Source: Tubiluchus corallicola (taxonomy: Eukaryota; Priapulida; Priapulimorpha; Priapulimorphida; Tubiluchidae). Taken from it: 64,000 nucleotides of DNA. The notes under the pieces were generated by a model. That model saw nothing but the letters and a program-made list of their open reading frames with translations. It did no database searches and was not told where the DNA came from. Below are positions 46,326 to 57,268 of this stretch, in pieces (positions within the stretch are counted from its first letter, which is position 1; the number at the start of each line of letters is the position of its first letter). The translations under genes and the position numbers were made by a program. Where the stretch lies: assembly GCA_030141605.1 (NCBI GenBank), contig JAQGDQ010000364.1:57501-121500 (forward strand), given 5' to 3'.

Positions 46326-47297
46326 TTGAATAAGTTTTGTAATGTCTCTAGTTGAATAAGTATTGTAATGTTTCTACTTGAATAAGTATTGTAATGTTTC
46401 TACTTGAATAAGCTTTGTAATGTCTCTAGTTGAATAAGTATTGTAATGCTTCTACTTGAATAAGCTTTGTAATGTTTCTACTTGAATAAGTATTGTAATG
46501 TTTCTACTTGAATAAGCTTTGTAATGTCTCTAGTTGAATAAGTATTGTAATGTTTCTACTTGAATAAGCTTTGTAATGTTTTTAGTTGAATAAGTATTGT
46601 AATGCTTCTACTTGAATAAGCTTTGTAATGTTTTTAGTTGAATAAGTATTGTAATGTTTCTAGCTGAATAAGCTTTGTAATGTTTCTAGTTGAATAGTAT
46701 TGTAATGTTTCTAGTTGAATAAGTTTTGTAATGTTTCTAGTTGAATAAGTATTGTAATGTTTCTAGTTGAATAAGCTTTGTAATGTTTCTAGTTGAATAA
46801 GTATTGTAATGTTTCTAGTTGAATAAGCTGTGTAATGTTTCTAGTTGAGTAAGTATTGTAATGTTTCTAGCTGAATAAGCTTTGTAATGTTTCTAGTTGA
46901 GTAAGTATTGTAATGTTTCTAGCTGAATAAGCTTTGTAATGTTTCTAGTTGAGTAAGTATTGTAATGTTTCTAGTTGAATAGTATTGTAATGTTTCTACT
47001 TGAATAAGTATTGTAATGTTTCTAGTTGAATAAGCTTTGTAATATTTCTAGTTGAATAAGTATTGTAATGTTTCTAGTTGAATAAGCTTTGTAATGTTTC
47101 TAGTTGAATAAGTTTTGTAATGTTTCTAGCTGAATAAGCTTTGTAATTTTCTAGCTGAATAAGCTTTGTAATGTTTCTAGTTGAGTAAGTATTGTAATGT
47201 TTCTAGCTGAATAAGCTTTGTAATGTTTCTAGTTGAATAAGCTTTGCAATGTTTCTAGTTGAATAATATGTATTGTAAGTATTGTAATGTTTCTGTT
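46326..47297. repeat. 26-bp minisatellite, about 37 units
   Basis: The unit is TTGAATAAGYTTTGTAATGTTTCTAG. Variants (AAGTATTG versus AAGCTTTG) alternate for long stretches, giving a 52-bp higher-order period in places. No ORF. Confidence 0.95.
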
Positions 47298-47519
47298 GGA
47301 ACTAAATACAAAAAGGTCTCGAATTCCCGAACTTTGAAAAGTTGGTCTGATACGACTCCCCTACCCAGTGGTCTTCATTGCTGTCGGGTTCATGTGGACA
47401 TTGATGTCAAGGTCACGTACTGTCGGGGTCACGTGGGCAGTGATCAAATGTAGTTTCATCAAAATTATCCTTTGAAAGTTTGCAAACTGTAAGTAATTAA
47501 ACTCTTAACAAATAGTCAA

Positions 47520-47650
47520 TACCACCCGACCAGCATCTTGTTTCTTCAGTTTATAATACCGGTAAGTTTTAATTGCAAGGTTTAGGGTTCGATTCCCGAT
47601 TTATTAGCGTTTCATTTTCTTCGTCTTTTTAGCCGTTAGGTTAACGTTTG
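47520..47650 (+). mobile_element. tRNA-like SINE fragment (B-box GGGTTCGATTCCCG)
   Basis: AATTGCAAGGTTTAGGGTTCGATTCCCGATTTATTAGCG contains a perfect pol III B-box. The A-box is not clear and the body is short. Confidence 0.45.
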
Positions 47651-48035
47651 ACACCGAATATATTTAGTGATATCGCTAGTGAATCGACTAACTTGTTTTA
47701 AACAGTATTTTATCGATTAACTTGTCAGGAAAACTGTCAGTTCCAGGGTATGCACGATTAACTTTCGGAAGTGGTAGTGAAATTAACAAAACTCCCATTT
47801 CCACAGAATACACAGTTACCTGTGGAATTCACTGAGTCACTTTAAACAGTTTTAGTCTAATGTATATTTACGTAAGGGCTTGTTTGCTGGTGCCACTTTT
47901 CACGGCTGGATTCGCGTGGGTGGGGGGAAGGGATATCCGCTAGCTTGTGTCCAGAACTCGCTATAGCAAATACAGAACCCGGATGCTGGCGCACGATTTC
48001 ATTTCTTACTGCTAATTAAACCACCCAGATGTTGC

Positions 48036-48042
48036 TATAAAA
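48036..48042 (+). promoter_or_regulatory. TATA box of the Kazal gene
   Basis: TATAAAA lies 69 bases before the ATG at 48105, leaving room for a start site near 48067 and a 5' UTR of roughly 40 bases. Confidence 0.6.
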
Positions 48043-48104
48043 TGAACGGAACTTGAACATTTGCCTGAACTGTCGGTTCATTTAACACCTAATAGTCTAA
48101 TGAG

Positions 48105-49892
48105 ATGGCAAGTCTTTGCTTATATGTGCTTGGAATATTTGTTACTTTAGCAGGTAAGCTGTAGTTTTATAATAAGTCAGAAATTGACTTGTTCGCAGTT
48201 TGTTTAACTGACGGACTGACCGACCGACCAAGTGACGGATTAATAATTTGTTAGTTGAGTTATTGACAGACTAACTATCTGATGTGTTATTTTGTTTGCT
48301 TCTTTGAGAAATCAATAATGTTGACGGACTCTTGGGTGATGAGTCAGCTAGTTCAAGTGTGCTTAGTTACCTGGGTGCACTACCTATTAAAATGTTTGTC
48401 CGTTTATTCGTGTCAGCCTTGTGTAGTCTCACACCTTACTTATTATTACCACAGGTGTTATGTAAGATGGTTCTTATGTAATATGATCATATACTGTATG
48501 GAAAAATAAAGAAAAAATGTTCATTTATTTCTTCGTTTAATTTTGTTCTCCTGTTTGTTATTGCATTTGCTTGTTGTCTTTTTTACACATGAAACTGTTA
48601 AAATGTTTGTTTAATTCGATTTTTACAGTTACTGGATCGTCAGTGAACTCACTGCCCTGTGCTTGTGGATATATCTATGATCCGGTGTGTGGTTCTGATG
48701 GAACAACGTATGCCAGCGAGTGCCTTCTTCAATGTGCCAGAGCGGAAATGAGCTTCTTCCGGAGAAGTAAGAATTAGTAGTGTTTTCTGTTTATCTGTAT
48801 GTCACTTCAGTTTCTTCCAGAGATGTGAGCATTAGTAGTGCGTTCATTTTTGTCTACGCCACTTTAGCTTCTGCCAGAGATGTAAGCATTAGTAGTGTAT
48901 TCATTTTGTCTCTACGCCACTTTCACGTCTTCCAGAGATATAAGCAATAGCAGTGTGTTCTGTTTGTCTGTATGTGATTTCAACTTCCTCCAGAGATGTA
49001 AGTCAACAGCATAAGCCTAGTAAGCCAACAGCACAAGCTTACTAAGCCAGCATCATAAGGCTACTAAGCCAACAGCATAAACTTACTAAACCAACAGCAT
49101 AAGCATAGTAAGTCAACAGCATAAGCCTAGTAAGCCATTGCCATAAGTCTACTAAACCAACAGCATAAGCTTACTAAGCCAACAGCATGAGCCTAGTAAG
49201 CCAACAGCATAAGCCCTGCAAAGTTTTGTTACATTATTGAATGTTCTCTTGTTTTTAGTGACCTACAAAGTGGAATGTTATGGACGGTGTCCTTGCGTTG
49301 ACTCAACACCAGAGCCCACACTTCCTGAATCTTGTCCGGATATATGTCCGTTTGATTACAAGCCGGTGTGTGGAAGGACAGTGGGTCCATCAACTTACAC
49401 CGAGTGTAGAGAATATGCAAACTCATGTGTTCGAAACGTGTAAGTATTGATTATTTTATTCTTTGAAATATTCTGGGACTTTTTTAATTCCAAAGAGTCT
49501 TGTGCAAGTAATTGCTTTGCATTTTTGATGTGAAAGAGCCTTATGGAAGTAATAACTGTGCGTTTAATTTTTACGCACTTTAAAATCACAAAGGACCTAT
49601 TTTTTTAATGATTTGGGCTGATTTTTTTAATGCTTTTAAAAGATTACTTTTGTGCTGCACAGCTGAACTAAAGCTCTTCCAAAAGAATTTGCTAAACTCA
49701 AATGTGTAATACCTCACTATCCATCCCATGAAAGAGTGTTCTAAGATTTTGAAAAACTGGCCAAGCAAAGCGTCGAACTCCCATTTGACTGACAAATAAA
49801 TGGTTTATTTTTTCAGTGCTGAATGCAGAGCAAAGCAAGAAAATCAAAACAACAGAATAATTAACTGCAACTGCGAGGCAGCAAGCTATTGA
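48105..49892 (+). CDS. Small secreted protein with two Kazal-type domains, 4 exons
   Basis: Exons 48105-48153, 48629-48766, 49259-49439 and 49817-49892 join with GT-AG introns and agreeing phases (1, 1, 2) to 147 residues. Exon 1 encodes a signal peptide (MASLCLYVLGIFVTLA). Domain 1 (about residues 25-70) fits the Kazal pattern C-x7-C-x6-Y-x3-C-x3-C (CGYIYDPVCGSDGTTYASEC). Domain 2 (about 92-135) has CPFDYKPVCGRTVGPSTYTE, with two extra residues before the Tyr and one less after it. Between them is CYGRCPC and a Pro-rich linker. Kazal domains are extracellular serine-protease inhibitors or follistatin-type modules; the reactive-site residue cannot be assigned reliably. The tail ends INCNCEAASY and the stop lies in the first unit of a minisatellite. 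Intron 2 begins with repeated copies of the exon 2 donor. Confidence 0.9.
48753..48999 (+). repeat. 58-59 bp tandem array seeded from the Kazal exon 2 donor
   Basis: Units at 48753, 48812, 48870, 48929 and 48987 each start CTTCYTCCRGAGA then GTAAG or a close variant. The first unit is the true exon end and donor; later ones carry donor-like GTGAGC, GTAAGC, ATAAGC and GTAAGT. Reading through from exon 2 meets TAG within five codons. Confidence 0.9.
49000..49218 (+). repeat. 22-23 bp minisatellite (Kazal intron 2)
   Basis: Core CCAACAGCATAAGCCTACTAAG, about ten units, contiguous with the donor-derived array to its left and 40 bases before exon 3. Confidence 0.9.
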
Positions 49893-50355
49893 CCATGTAA
49901 CTGTGAGGCAGCAAGCTATTGACCATGTAACTGTGAGGCAGCAAGCTATTAACCATGCAACTGTGAGGCAGCAAGCTATTGACCATGTAACTGTGAGGCA
50001 GCAAGCTATTGACCAAGAACTGTGAGGCATCAAGCTATTGACCAAGAACTGTGAGGCATCAAGCTATTGACCAAGTAACTGTGAGGCAGCAAGCTATTGA
50101 CCATGCAACTGTGAGGCAGCAAGCTATTGACTATGTAACTGTGAGGCTAGCTGTTCATCATGCAACTGTGAGACAGCAAACTGTTGACCATGTAACTGTG
50201 AGATAGCAAACTGCTGACCATGTAACTGTGAGACAAGCTGTTCATCATGCGACTGTGAGGCAGCAAGCTATTGACCATGTAACTGTGAGGCAAGCTGTTC
50301 ATCATGCGACTGTGAGACAGCAAACTGTTGACCATGTAACTGTGAGGTAGTAAAC
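49869..50355 (+). repeat. 30-bp minisatellite containing the Kazal stop codon and 3' UTR
   Basis: The unit is AACTGTGAGGCAGCAAGCTATTGACCATGT. The first unit is the last seven codons (NCEAASY), the TGA stop and six bases. About 16 units follow with substitutions and short deletions. All lie before the poly(A) signal, so the array is expected in the mRNA. Confidence 0.93.
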
Positions 50356-50484
50356 TAGGGATCGTGTTCTTCTCAGTTAGTCATTTGAGGTGCATTCACA
50401 ATTCACAGCAGTTGTCACTGCAGTTTCTGAGCTGTCACTGCTTTAACTATTTTTATTTGTAGATAACTAAGTTTTAACAAGAGC

Positions 50485-50490
50485 AATAAA
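50485..50490 (+). terminator. Poly(A) signal of the Kazal gene
   Basis: AATAAA about 590 bases after the stop, the first clean hexamer beyond the minisatellite. Confidence 0.5.
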
Positions 50491-50639
50491 TGCTAATAGC
50501 CTATTGTTATACAGGAGACACAGACATAATGAGGTCAAGAATCATTAAGTGAATCAGATACATGTACTCAGTGATTTGTCATTCAGGAAAATACGTGGTT
50601 CTACCGGCATGTAGAGATAAAACCAAATTATGTTGTGCC

Positions 50640-50745
50640 TCAAAAATGTAAAAGAATTGTTGTAAAGAGAGAGAGGGGCAGAGACGGTGTGTGCGAAAGA
50701 GAGAGAGGTAGCAGCAGGGAGGGGAGAGAGAGAGAGAGAGAGAAG
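50640..50745. repeat. GA-rich tract
   Basis: Imperfect GAGAGAGA runs (50668-50743). Surrounding DNA to 51300 shows no exon. Confidence 0.8.
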
Positions 50746-51329
50746 TGGCAAATATCGCACGTCTTGCATATTTTGTTGATGTTGTTAAAGTGGATGATGT
50801 TTGCTGCTTTATTCCATTTAAAACAAGGTTTTCTTTCTTTAGTTACTCTTCAATTATTTCTGTATACTATTACACAATTCTTTTAAAAGCTTAAAGCTCA
50901 TTTTTTAATGGAAAAGTGTCATAGCAATTGTTGCCACCATTGTTGTTACTGCTATTATCGTTTCTGTTATTGTTTCTGCTGTAATCATTACCATTGTTGT
51001 TGTAGTTGCAAGTGGAGTTGTAGCAGATCCTGAACTTAATAAAAAGATAATCACAACTGCCAATTATCAAATGTTGTATCACATTATTATCTGTATCGTA
51101 ACTGTTTTAAACTATTACCACATTATTACTGATCCCTTACTAACTTGGTAGAAGTAAGATTTTCTGTTTATTGGCACAGAAACGAATATTATTATTAACC
51201 CAGATAATGCATTCTTTGCTCGTGGATGATATAATTACCTAATAATGTCTTTACCGAAAGCAGTTTATCGTATTATTAACGATTTATTATCATCATACTG
51301 TAGTTTTACAAAAAAATTTGTAAAAAAGC

Positions 51330-51925
51330 TTGTTTTGTACATCCTTAATGCAAACGAAAATCTTTTTTAAAAAGAATATTAGACGTTTTAATGAACTGAT
51401 AAAGGCCTACTTTCCTGTAGTTTTTGCTGATCAGTTTATGAACAGATTACCTACAAAACTGTTAGGTAAGATGTGCAAAGATACTTCACTAGACGTTTGT
51501 GTAGATGTGATATAAAGTATACGGATTACGTTCATAGACTACAAATTCTTAAGTTACAACCATTAGAATAAGGGGGTTAATTTTTACCTAAAACGGTTTA
51601 CAAAATTTGCACACCTCATTTTGGGCTTAGGGGGCATAACTTTAAATTATATAAAAATGACTGTAGATTGAATGTTTGCAAATTCACTTTTTGTAACAGA
51701 ATCGTAGATATTTGAAATTCTTTTACTTACTGACAGAGTTAATGCCCCTAATGTTAAAGATGATACATCATTGTTAGAGATTGAAAACTTGTTGCAACAT
51801 TGGTCCTAAATTTGGTCGTAAGTTGGTAAAAGAGAGCCATCTGTAAGTGGTCCGCCTGGGTGGCTTCTCTCTTTTCTCTTGTATTATACTATAATACTAT
51901 GTTGCAAATAATAAATCAATCAGTC
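51330..51925 (+). mobile_element. LINE 3' end (reverse-transcriptase C-terminus and tail)
   Basis: The plus strand reads, with stops and shifts, FGLRGHNFKLYKNDCRLNVC, then KFTFCNRIVDI-NS, then the usual C-terminal helix, a short UTR with TGGGTGGCTTCTCTCTTTTCTC, and a AATAAATCAATCAGTC tail. This is the standard C-terminus (LRGH-KL-K-R-D-R-F-R-V-WN) of non-LTR elements. The part before 51480 (RFNELIKAYFPVVFADQFMN) may be its upstream coding remnant. Confidence 0.7.
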
Positions 51926-51983
51926 AAAAACAAAAAGTAGCTTTTAAAAAGAGAACTCCAAAGAGACAATGATTACAATGTCG

Positions 51984-52837
51984 TTATCTGGAGAAACGAA
52001 TGCTTGAGATGTATCCATTGCGCATGCACATGCATCTAAACTCTCCCTCTTCTCTGCCCAGTTCTTCAGCAAGAGCTTCAATATCCGTCTCTTGAATTGC
52101 ATCATCGTCACCATTGTTCAAGTCGTCGTCGTCGTCGTCGTCAGCATCTTCTTTCTGATCAGTCGCGTCTATCTCGTTATCAACTGCAGCATAAAAAGGC
52201 AGATAAAGTTAGTAACATTTTATTAAATGGAGCTGATACAGGACATGTGCACAACAATAAGCCTTTTCACAGTTTTGTGCGCACGCGCAGTTGCTGTACA
52301 GGTCTTTACTACAACCGTCACATTACGCATGTTTACAGCAAAGCCGTCTGCTGTACCAGTTCAGTAACTTCGGTAATTTTACGTGGACTTTACTTAATTA
52401 TACACTGGTCTGTGCGTAGAGTGATTTACTAGCAGGATTTCGCTTGGGAACAAGGAAAAATGAACTAGGTAAGGTTCTAGCTAGCTGCTAAAACTGTTAC
52501 TATTGTAATAGGATGGTGTGTGTGGCGTTGTCAAGTGCACACAAATGCGTTGTCTGGTACACTTAACCTTTAACTTTTTCACGATCATTATCAATCACAG
52601 GAACTGTGAAAAGGCTTATTAGAGATTTCTTGCCACTAGCTCGTAAACACTAATAAGCCTTTCACAGTTCCAGCGATTGATAATTGTCGCTAGCTCGTAA
52701 ACACTGAGTGAAAAAAACTCTAAACATCAACAGGCAAAACAAAACGAAAACAGACCTAAAGCAAAACCTACATTTAAACTGACTAGCGGTAATCGGTCCT
52801 GTATCGATAAACACACGATCATCATCAATCGGTGGAA
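51984..52837 (-). CDS. Possible two-exon acidic gene fragment, minus strand
   Basis: Exon 52183-51984 has a good acceptor (TTTTATGCTGCAG) and an open frame of 65 codons to TAA: DNEIDATDQKEDADDDDDDL, then DIEALAEELGREEGEF, then a short Cys-containing tail. A preceding 66-base exon, 52837-52772, has acceptor CCTTTTCACAG and donor GTAGGT and encodes PPIDDDRVFIDTGPITASQFK; both are in phase 1, so they join in frame. The first exon of the pair lies wholly inside a MITE and is shared with BRAP exon 2. No upstream exon or start was found and the family is not recognised. The acidic helix-like end looks protein-coding, but this may also be a decayed gene fragment. Confidence 0.4.
52258..52622 (+). 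mobile_element. MITE family I, full copy, about 365 bp
   Basis: Ends AATAAGCCTTTTCACAGTT and AACTGTGAAAAGGCTTATT are near-perfect inverted repeats. The interior includes TCTGCTGTACCAGTTCAGTAAC and GGTAAGGTTCTAGCTAGCTG, as in 30317-30696. Confidence 0.9.
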
Positions 52838-52851
52838 CTGTGAAAAGGCCT
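52651..52851 (-). mobile_element. Short MITE family I derivative carrying a BRAP exon 2-like cassette
   Basis: Bounded by AATAAGCCTTTCACAGTTCCAGCGATTGATAAT and ATCATCAATCGGTGGAACTGTGAAAAGGCC. Between the termini, 52710-52814 is the reverse complement of BRAP 8544-8647 (exon end, donor, intron start). The right terminus read on the minus strand ends TTTTCACAG, a usable splice acceptor. Confidence 0.8.
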
Positions 52852-52936
52852 GTTTCCCTAGCTATTATTATCACGTGTTGTAACCTTACAATTAAGAAAT
52901 TTTGAAATGCTGGATTTAATTTTTTATCCCTAGAGG

Positions 52937-53220
52937 CACGACATATTGATGGCAAACGACTTCGCAATGATTGCATTGTTTCGTTTCATTATCCCAAATT
53001 CATGCGTTTAATCTTGAAGAGGTTCACCTTCTCTTTTGTTTATTATGCTTCCCATTCTTCTCCTGTTTGCTCTCCAAGGTTGAAAGCGGGAGACACTAGA
53101 GGCTTCCGCAACACATTCAAACACCTGCAAAAGCACCTGATGCTGAAAATTTGTAAATTAGTTATGGGGAGAAGACATGGCATTCAGCGTGTTGGCTTTT
53201 TCGGTTTTACTGTGACTTAA
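52937..53220 (+). pseudogene. Unassigned ORF truncated by a MITE
   Basis: After a possible acceptor (TTTTTTATCCCTAG, 52923-52936) one frame is open for about 94 codons (HIDGKRLRNDCIVSFHYPKF, RLILKRFTFSF, LKAGDTRGFRNTFKHLQKHL). Its TAA stop at 53218-53220 is part of the TTAA target site of the family F MITE, so the frame was cut by that insertion. No family recognised; no start or partner exon found. It may be a decayed gene or chance. Confidence 0.25.
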
Positions 53221-53901
53221 AGCACAAGGAAACCCTTCATAAACATAAAGCTTGAAAAATTCGTTTTGAAATTTTATACCACTTACATACTTCCTTTTTG
53301 CATGCAGGACTTCAATTGGCAGTCACGCTGTATAAAACATATAAATTTAAACTCCCGCGATGACCGTTAGACGCAGCCATTTTCACGACAGGTCATTTGA
53401 AACAAGTTTAGATAACATTTTTTAAAGTTTGAAAAAATAATCAGAGCATTCATAGCGCACAAGTCACCAACTAAATAAAATTTAAAATTACTCTATCTTG
53501 TCAATAAGATTAAAAATACGTTTTTTGGTTAGTGAGTTGTGCACCCTGGAGGGTGAGTCAGCGACATTTTACCAATTGGTGAAAACATTTTAAATAATTA
53601 ATAATTTTCTTTTCTAGTTACATAAGTCTCTCTAGCAGGTAAGCGAAAATCTAAGTAATATACATTTGCACGGAGTCTTTTGAGATATAATTTAACATTA
53701 CCCTTTCTTCCCTTGATTTACGTTTCGTACGTGACGTCATGTAATGGCGACTTCGGAACAGTATTGCGGGAGATATGAAAACAAACTAAGATTCTTTTCA
53801 GTGCGAGTACAATAAACGCACAAAATTGTTATTAAGTAGTATAATTTTCTAAGGCGATTTTTCTGAAACCTACTTCAGGTACCCCTTTTCTTGTCCTTTA
53901 A
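53217..53901. mobile_element. MITE family F, full-length copy, 685 bp
   Basis: TTAA at both edges; termini AGCACAAGGAAACCCTT and ACCCCTTTTCTTGTCCT are imperfect inverted repeats. It is the reference for the fragments at 592-834, 8135-8290, 12458-12960 and 16140-16289. Confidence 0.85.
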
Positions 53902-54527
53902 AGCAAGACAGGATAATTTTTCACGAACTACTCCATTTTCAAGTCCAATAAAAAGTATACATTTTAACACAATTTTGGATAAATAAGTCAACTGTGTAAA
54001 ATAAACAACAAGTAAACGAAAATGTATCAAAAATGAAGTCATAAGTCATGAAGCAGGTGTGAATGGGTCGAATCATATATTTGTTCAAATACGAAATGCT
54101 TCAGCAAACATTATGAAAGCCCTCATCTGTGCAATTAATACCAGCCATTTTTAGAACTTAAAGACAGATTTCTTTGTTTATACTAACCAACGTTAAAGAA
54201 AGACATATTCTACCCATTTTCAAGTCCGATGAAAAGTATATATTTTAACACAATTAATATTGCAGAGCGTTTCTGATGATCAAATAATAGATTAAAAACT
54301 TAATTAAGAGCGGGCGAACCCTATCAACAATAAATTTTACAGTTCATTAACAATTGCACCATCAGCAGTATATTTCAGTAAATCTCCAATATTAAATCCT
54401 TTTGTCACTGTACAACTGATTGCATTATTTGTGTTAATCTCCTTGTTGTTTCTATAAGTTATTGCAGTACGCAAAACCACATAAATTTCATTGTATGTAT
54501 TATGTGATAATGACAATAAATTGCTTG

Positions 54528-54546
54528 CTTACTTACTTACTTACTA

Positions 54547-54643
<97 letters not shown>

Positions 54644-54645
54644 AA
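54528..54645. repeat. (ACTT)n microsatellite
   Basis: About 29 copies of CTTA with one interruption. The YLLT repeat ORF is a shadow. Confidence 0.97.
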
Positions 54646-56085
54646 ACATATACATACAAACTTAGCAGATGTGACATAAATAATATAACATTTAAATAAT
54701 AACAATAACTGTCTTAAAAGTTATCATAAATACATAAAAAGGAATCTAAGATCTGATCGCATTAAAATGTTTAGTTCTCCTAATGTAATTTCGGATGCAG
54801 TCAAAAATTTTACAGTTAAGAGCAACATTAAAATGATTACTTCCGCAATGACAACAATTCACTATTACTATATTGTAAAATATTTATATTTGAAGATATT
54901 TGAATAATATGTTATTTAATTGGCTGAACATAGCATCTCTGGCTTGAAAATAATTAGGGCATTCTAGGAAGAAATTTTCTGATTTTTTAAAATAATAACC
55001 ACAATCACAATTTGAAGAGACAAGTAGACCATCAGAAAATTTGCAGCCTTTCAAAAACAAATCACCATTTTAACTCCTGATTAATAAAGTATACATTACT
55101 AACTAAAAAAGAGAAAATTTTACCACAATAAGCAGAAGAAGACTCGCTAGATGTAGCCGCTTCATGTCGCTTGTTGAACGTCCTGACTTCTGATTCTATT
55201 CGTGTGCCTGGCCCACTTTTCTAACGTGTTCTTATACCCTAGTTTTATGTTCATAAACGTAATAATATTACCCACATGCGACCTAAATTCTATGAACTAC
55301 AATCACAATATTAATTTCCAGTACGAGTTCATTTTGCGATCTTCTGGGGGCTAATTTGTTGGTCTTGTAATTGGTATTTCGTTGCAAAGATGCATCCTCG
55401 TAGGTGACAAACTGTGTTAGTATGACAACCTGCAGGTACTGGTTTATTAAGAAGCTTTATCAACTAACGAGGCGTGTCATGTCGAATGAATCATACTGGC
55501 AAAATGTCACCAATATTGTAGCGATGCTGTGGGTCTGATTGTGGCTCCCCTAGTCCCCTAGGTCGTCCCCATGCATTCCGGAGGCCAAGTGCTCAGGGTT
55601 CAATGCCAGGATGATGTAAACTTTATAAACACAGACAAAGATTTGTAGAAATAATTCACCAGTGAATTTTGTGTACTTCATGGTGGTTGTGTCTTCGGAA
55701 CAGGTGCTGTGATAGTAAAGAACCTCTCTGTTTACTTGCTGAATCAAGGAGGCCATTCCATGTTAGTTAATGGGTTTACACCTGTTATGTAGTTGCTTAG
55801 TAATGGATCAAACCATTAGAATGTAGGGGTAGGGTGTGAAATGAAATGATCTTTCTCCGTCGCACTGTGCTACTAATTCAACACCTACAACATTGGAGGT
55901 GACGATATTAAAATAAGCTAAATATTTAATCTAGCAGGTTAATGAAATTTGCCATTATAATGACATCAGAAACACAAAAACTTCATCTGACAAATGAATA
56001 AACTGAATAAATTTCTTTGCATTTTCTACCTGTATAATTATATGACTTCCCGTCTGCTAGCCTATTTTCAAACGTACAGCATAGT
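54646..56085. other. Non-coding stretch
   Basis: No exon supported. 54700-55080 has the style of a retroposon body (AAATTTGCAGCCTTTCAAAAACAAATCACC), but no coding remnant can be read. Confidence 0.45.
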
Positions 56086-56089
56086 TAAC

Positions 56090-56850
56090 TCCTTCAAAAT
56101 AGATCTTATAACACCTGTGACTTTTCTGTTACTGTGTGAGCACAGACATAATTAAATCAACACAAGTTAGCTTTTCTGTTACTGTGTGGACACAGACATA
56201 ACAATATCAACACAGGTTAGCTGTTCCGTTACTGTGTGAGCACAGACATAACTAAATCAACACAACTTAGCTGTTCCGTTACTGTGTGAGCGCAGACAAC
56301 AATATCAACACAAGTTAGCTTTTCTGTTACTGTGTGAGCGCAGACATAACTAAATCAACACAAGTTTGCTGTTCCGTTACTGTGTGAGCACAGACATAAC
56401 TAAATCAACACAACTTAGCTTTTCTGTTACTGTGTGAGCACAGACATAATTAAATCAACACAACTTAGCTTTTCTGTTACTGTGTGAGTGCAGACATAAC
56501 TAAATCAACACAGGTTAACTTTTCTGTTATTGTGTGAGCACAGACAACTAAATCAACACAAGTTAGCTTTTCTATTACTGTGTGAACACAGACATAACTA
56601 AGTCAACACAAGTTAGCTTTTCTATTACTGTGTGAACACAGACATAACAATATGAACACAAGTTAGCTTTTCTGTTACTGTGTGAGCACAGACATAACAA
56701 TATCAACACAAGTTAGCTTTTCTGTTGCTGTGTGAGCACAGACATAACTAAACCAAAACAAGTTAGCTTTTCTGCTACTGTGTGAGCACAGACATAACTA
56801 AATCAACACAACTTAGCTTTTCTGTTACTGTGTGAGCACAGACATAATTT
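56090..56850. repeat. About 50-bp minisatellite, about 16 units, ending in a hAT fragment
   Basis: The unit is TTAGCTTTTCTGTTACTGTGTGAGCACAGACATAACTAAATCAACACAAG. GTGTGAGCACAGACA contains a short palindrome. The last unit runs into TTTCGACTCGAGTTCGAA, a fragment of the hAT MITE seen at 5683-6021. Confidence 0.93.
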
Positions 56851-57155
56851 CGACTCGAGTTCGAAAGTCAGATATTCGATTCGACTCGAATTCACTTTCT
56901 AATAGAAAAATACTCGCCTCTTTTACCTACTTACTTAACTATGTTTCTACTAATTAACCTATTTACCTACTTACCTATCTATTTAAAATCTCACAAGTAT
57001 TGCAGCACATTGTGAACTTCCGCTTGGCATGACCCATTAGCCTGATAAATTTAATATTGGCACATAATATTAATAATATGATGCAGGAATACAAAAGTAT
57101 TATGAGGGTAATAGTGTGGCTCCTTCAATAAGAGCCAGTGACCCAAATGACTGTT

Positions 57156-57160
57156 TATAA
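57156..57160 (+). promoter_or_regulatory. Possible TATA box of the secreted-peptide gene
   Basis: TTTATAAG lies about 110 bases before the ATG at 57269. Weaker than the TATA of the Kazal gene. Confidence 0.35.
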
Positions 57161-57268
57161 GTAGCGTGTAAGGAAATCTGCAACACTGTGTCCTCTACAC
57201 AAGCCTGCGAGGGTTAGTGGTTTCTCTGGCTTCTAGAATCTACCGTTCCTTCGAACATTTATACGAAA

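Noticed and set aside
46326-47297. CRISPR-like regular repeats
   Set aside because: Units are head-to-tail with no unique spacers, in animal DNA; it is a minisatellite. The same holds for the other arrays in the window.
52097-52432. 111-codon plus-strand ORF starting MHHRHHCSSRRRRR
   Set aside because: It is the antisense of the poly-Asp exon and then runs through a MITE.
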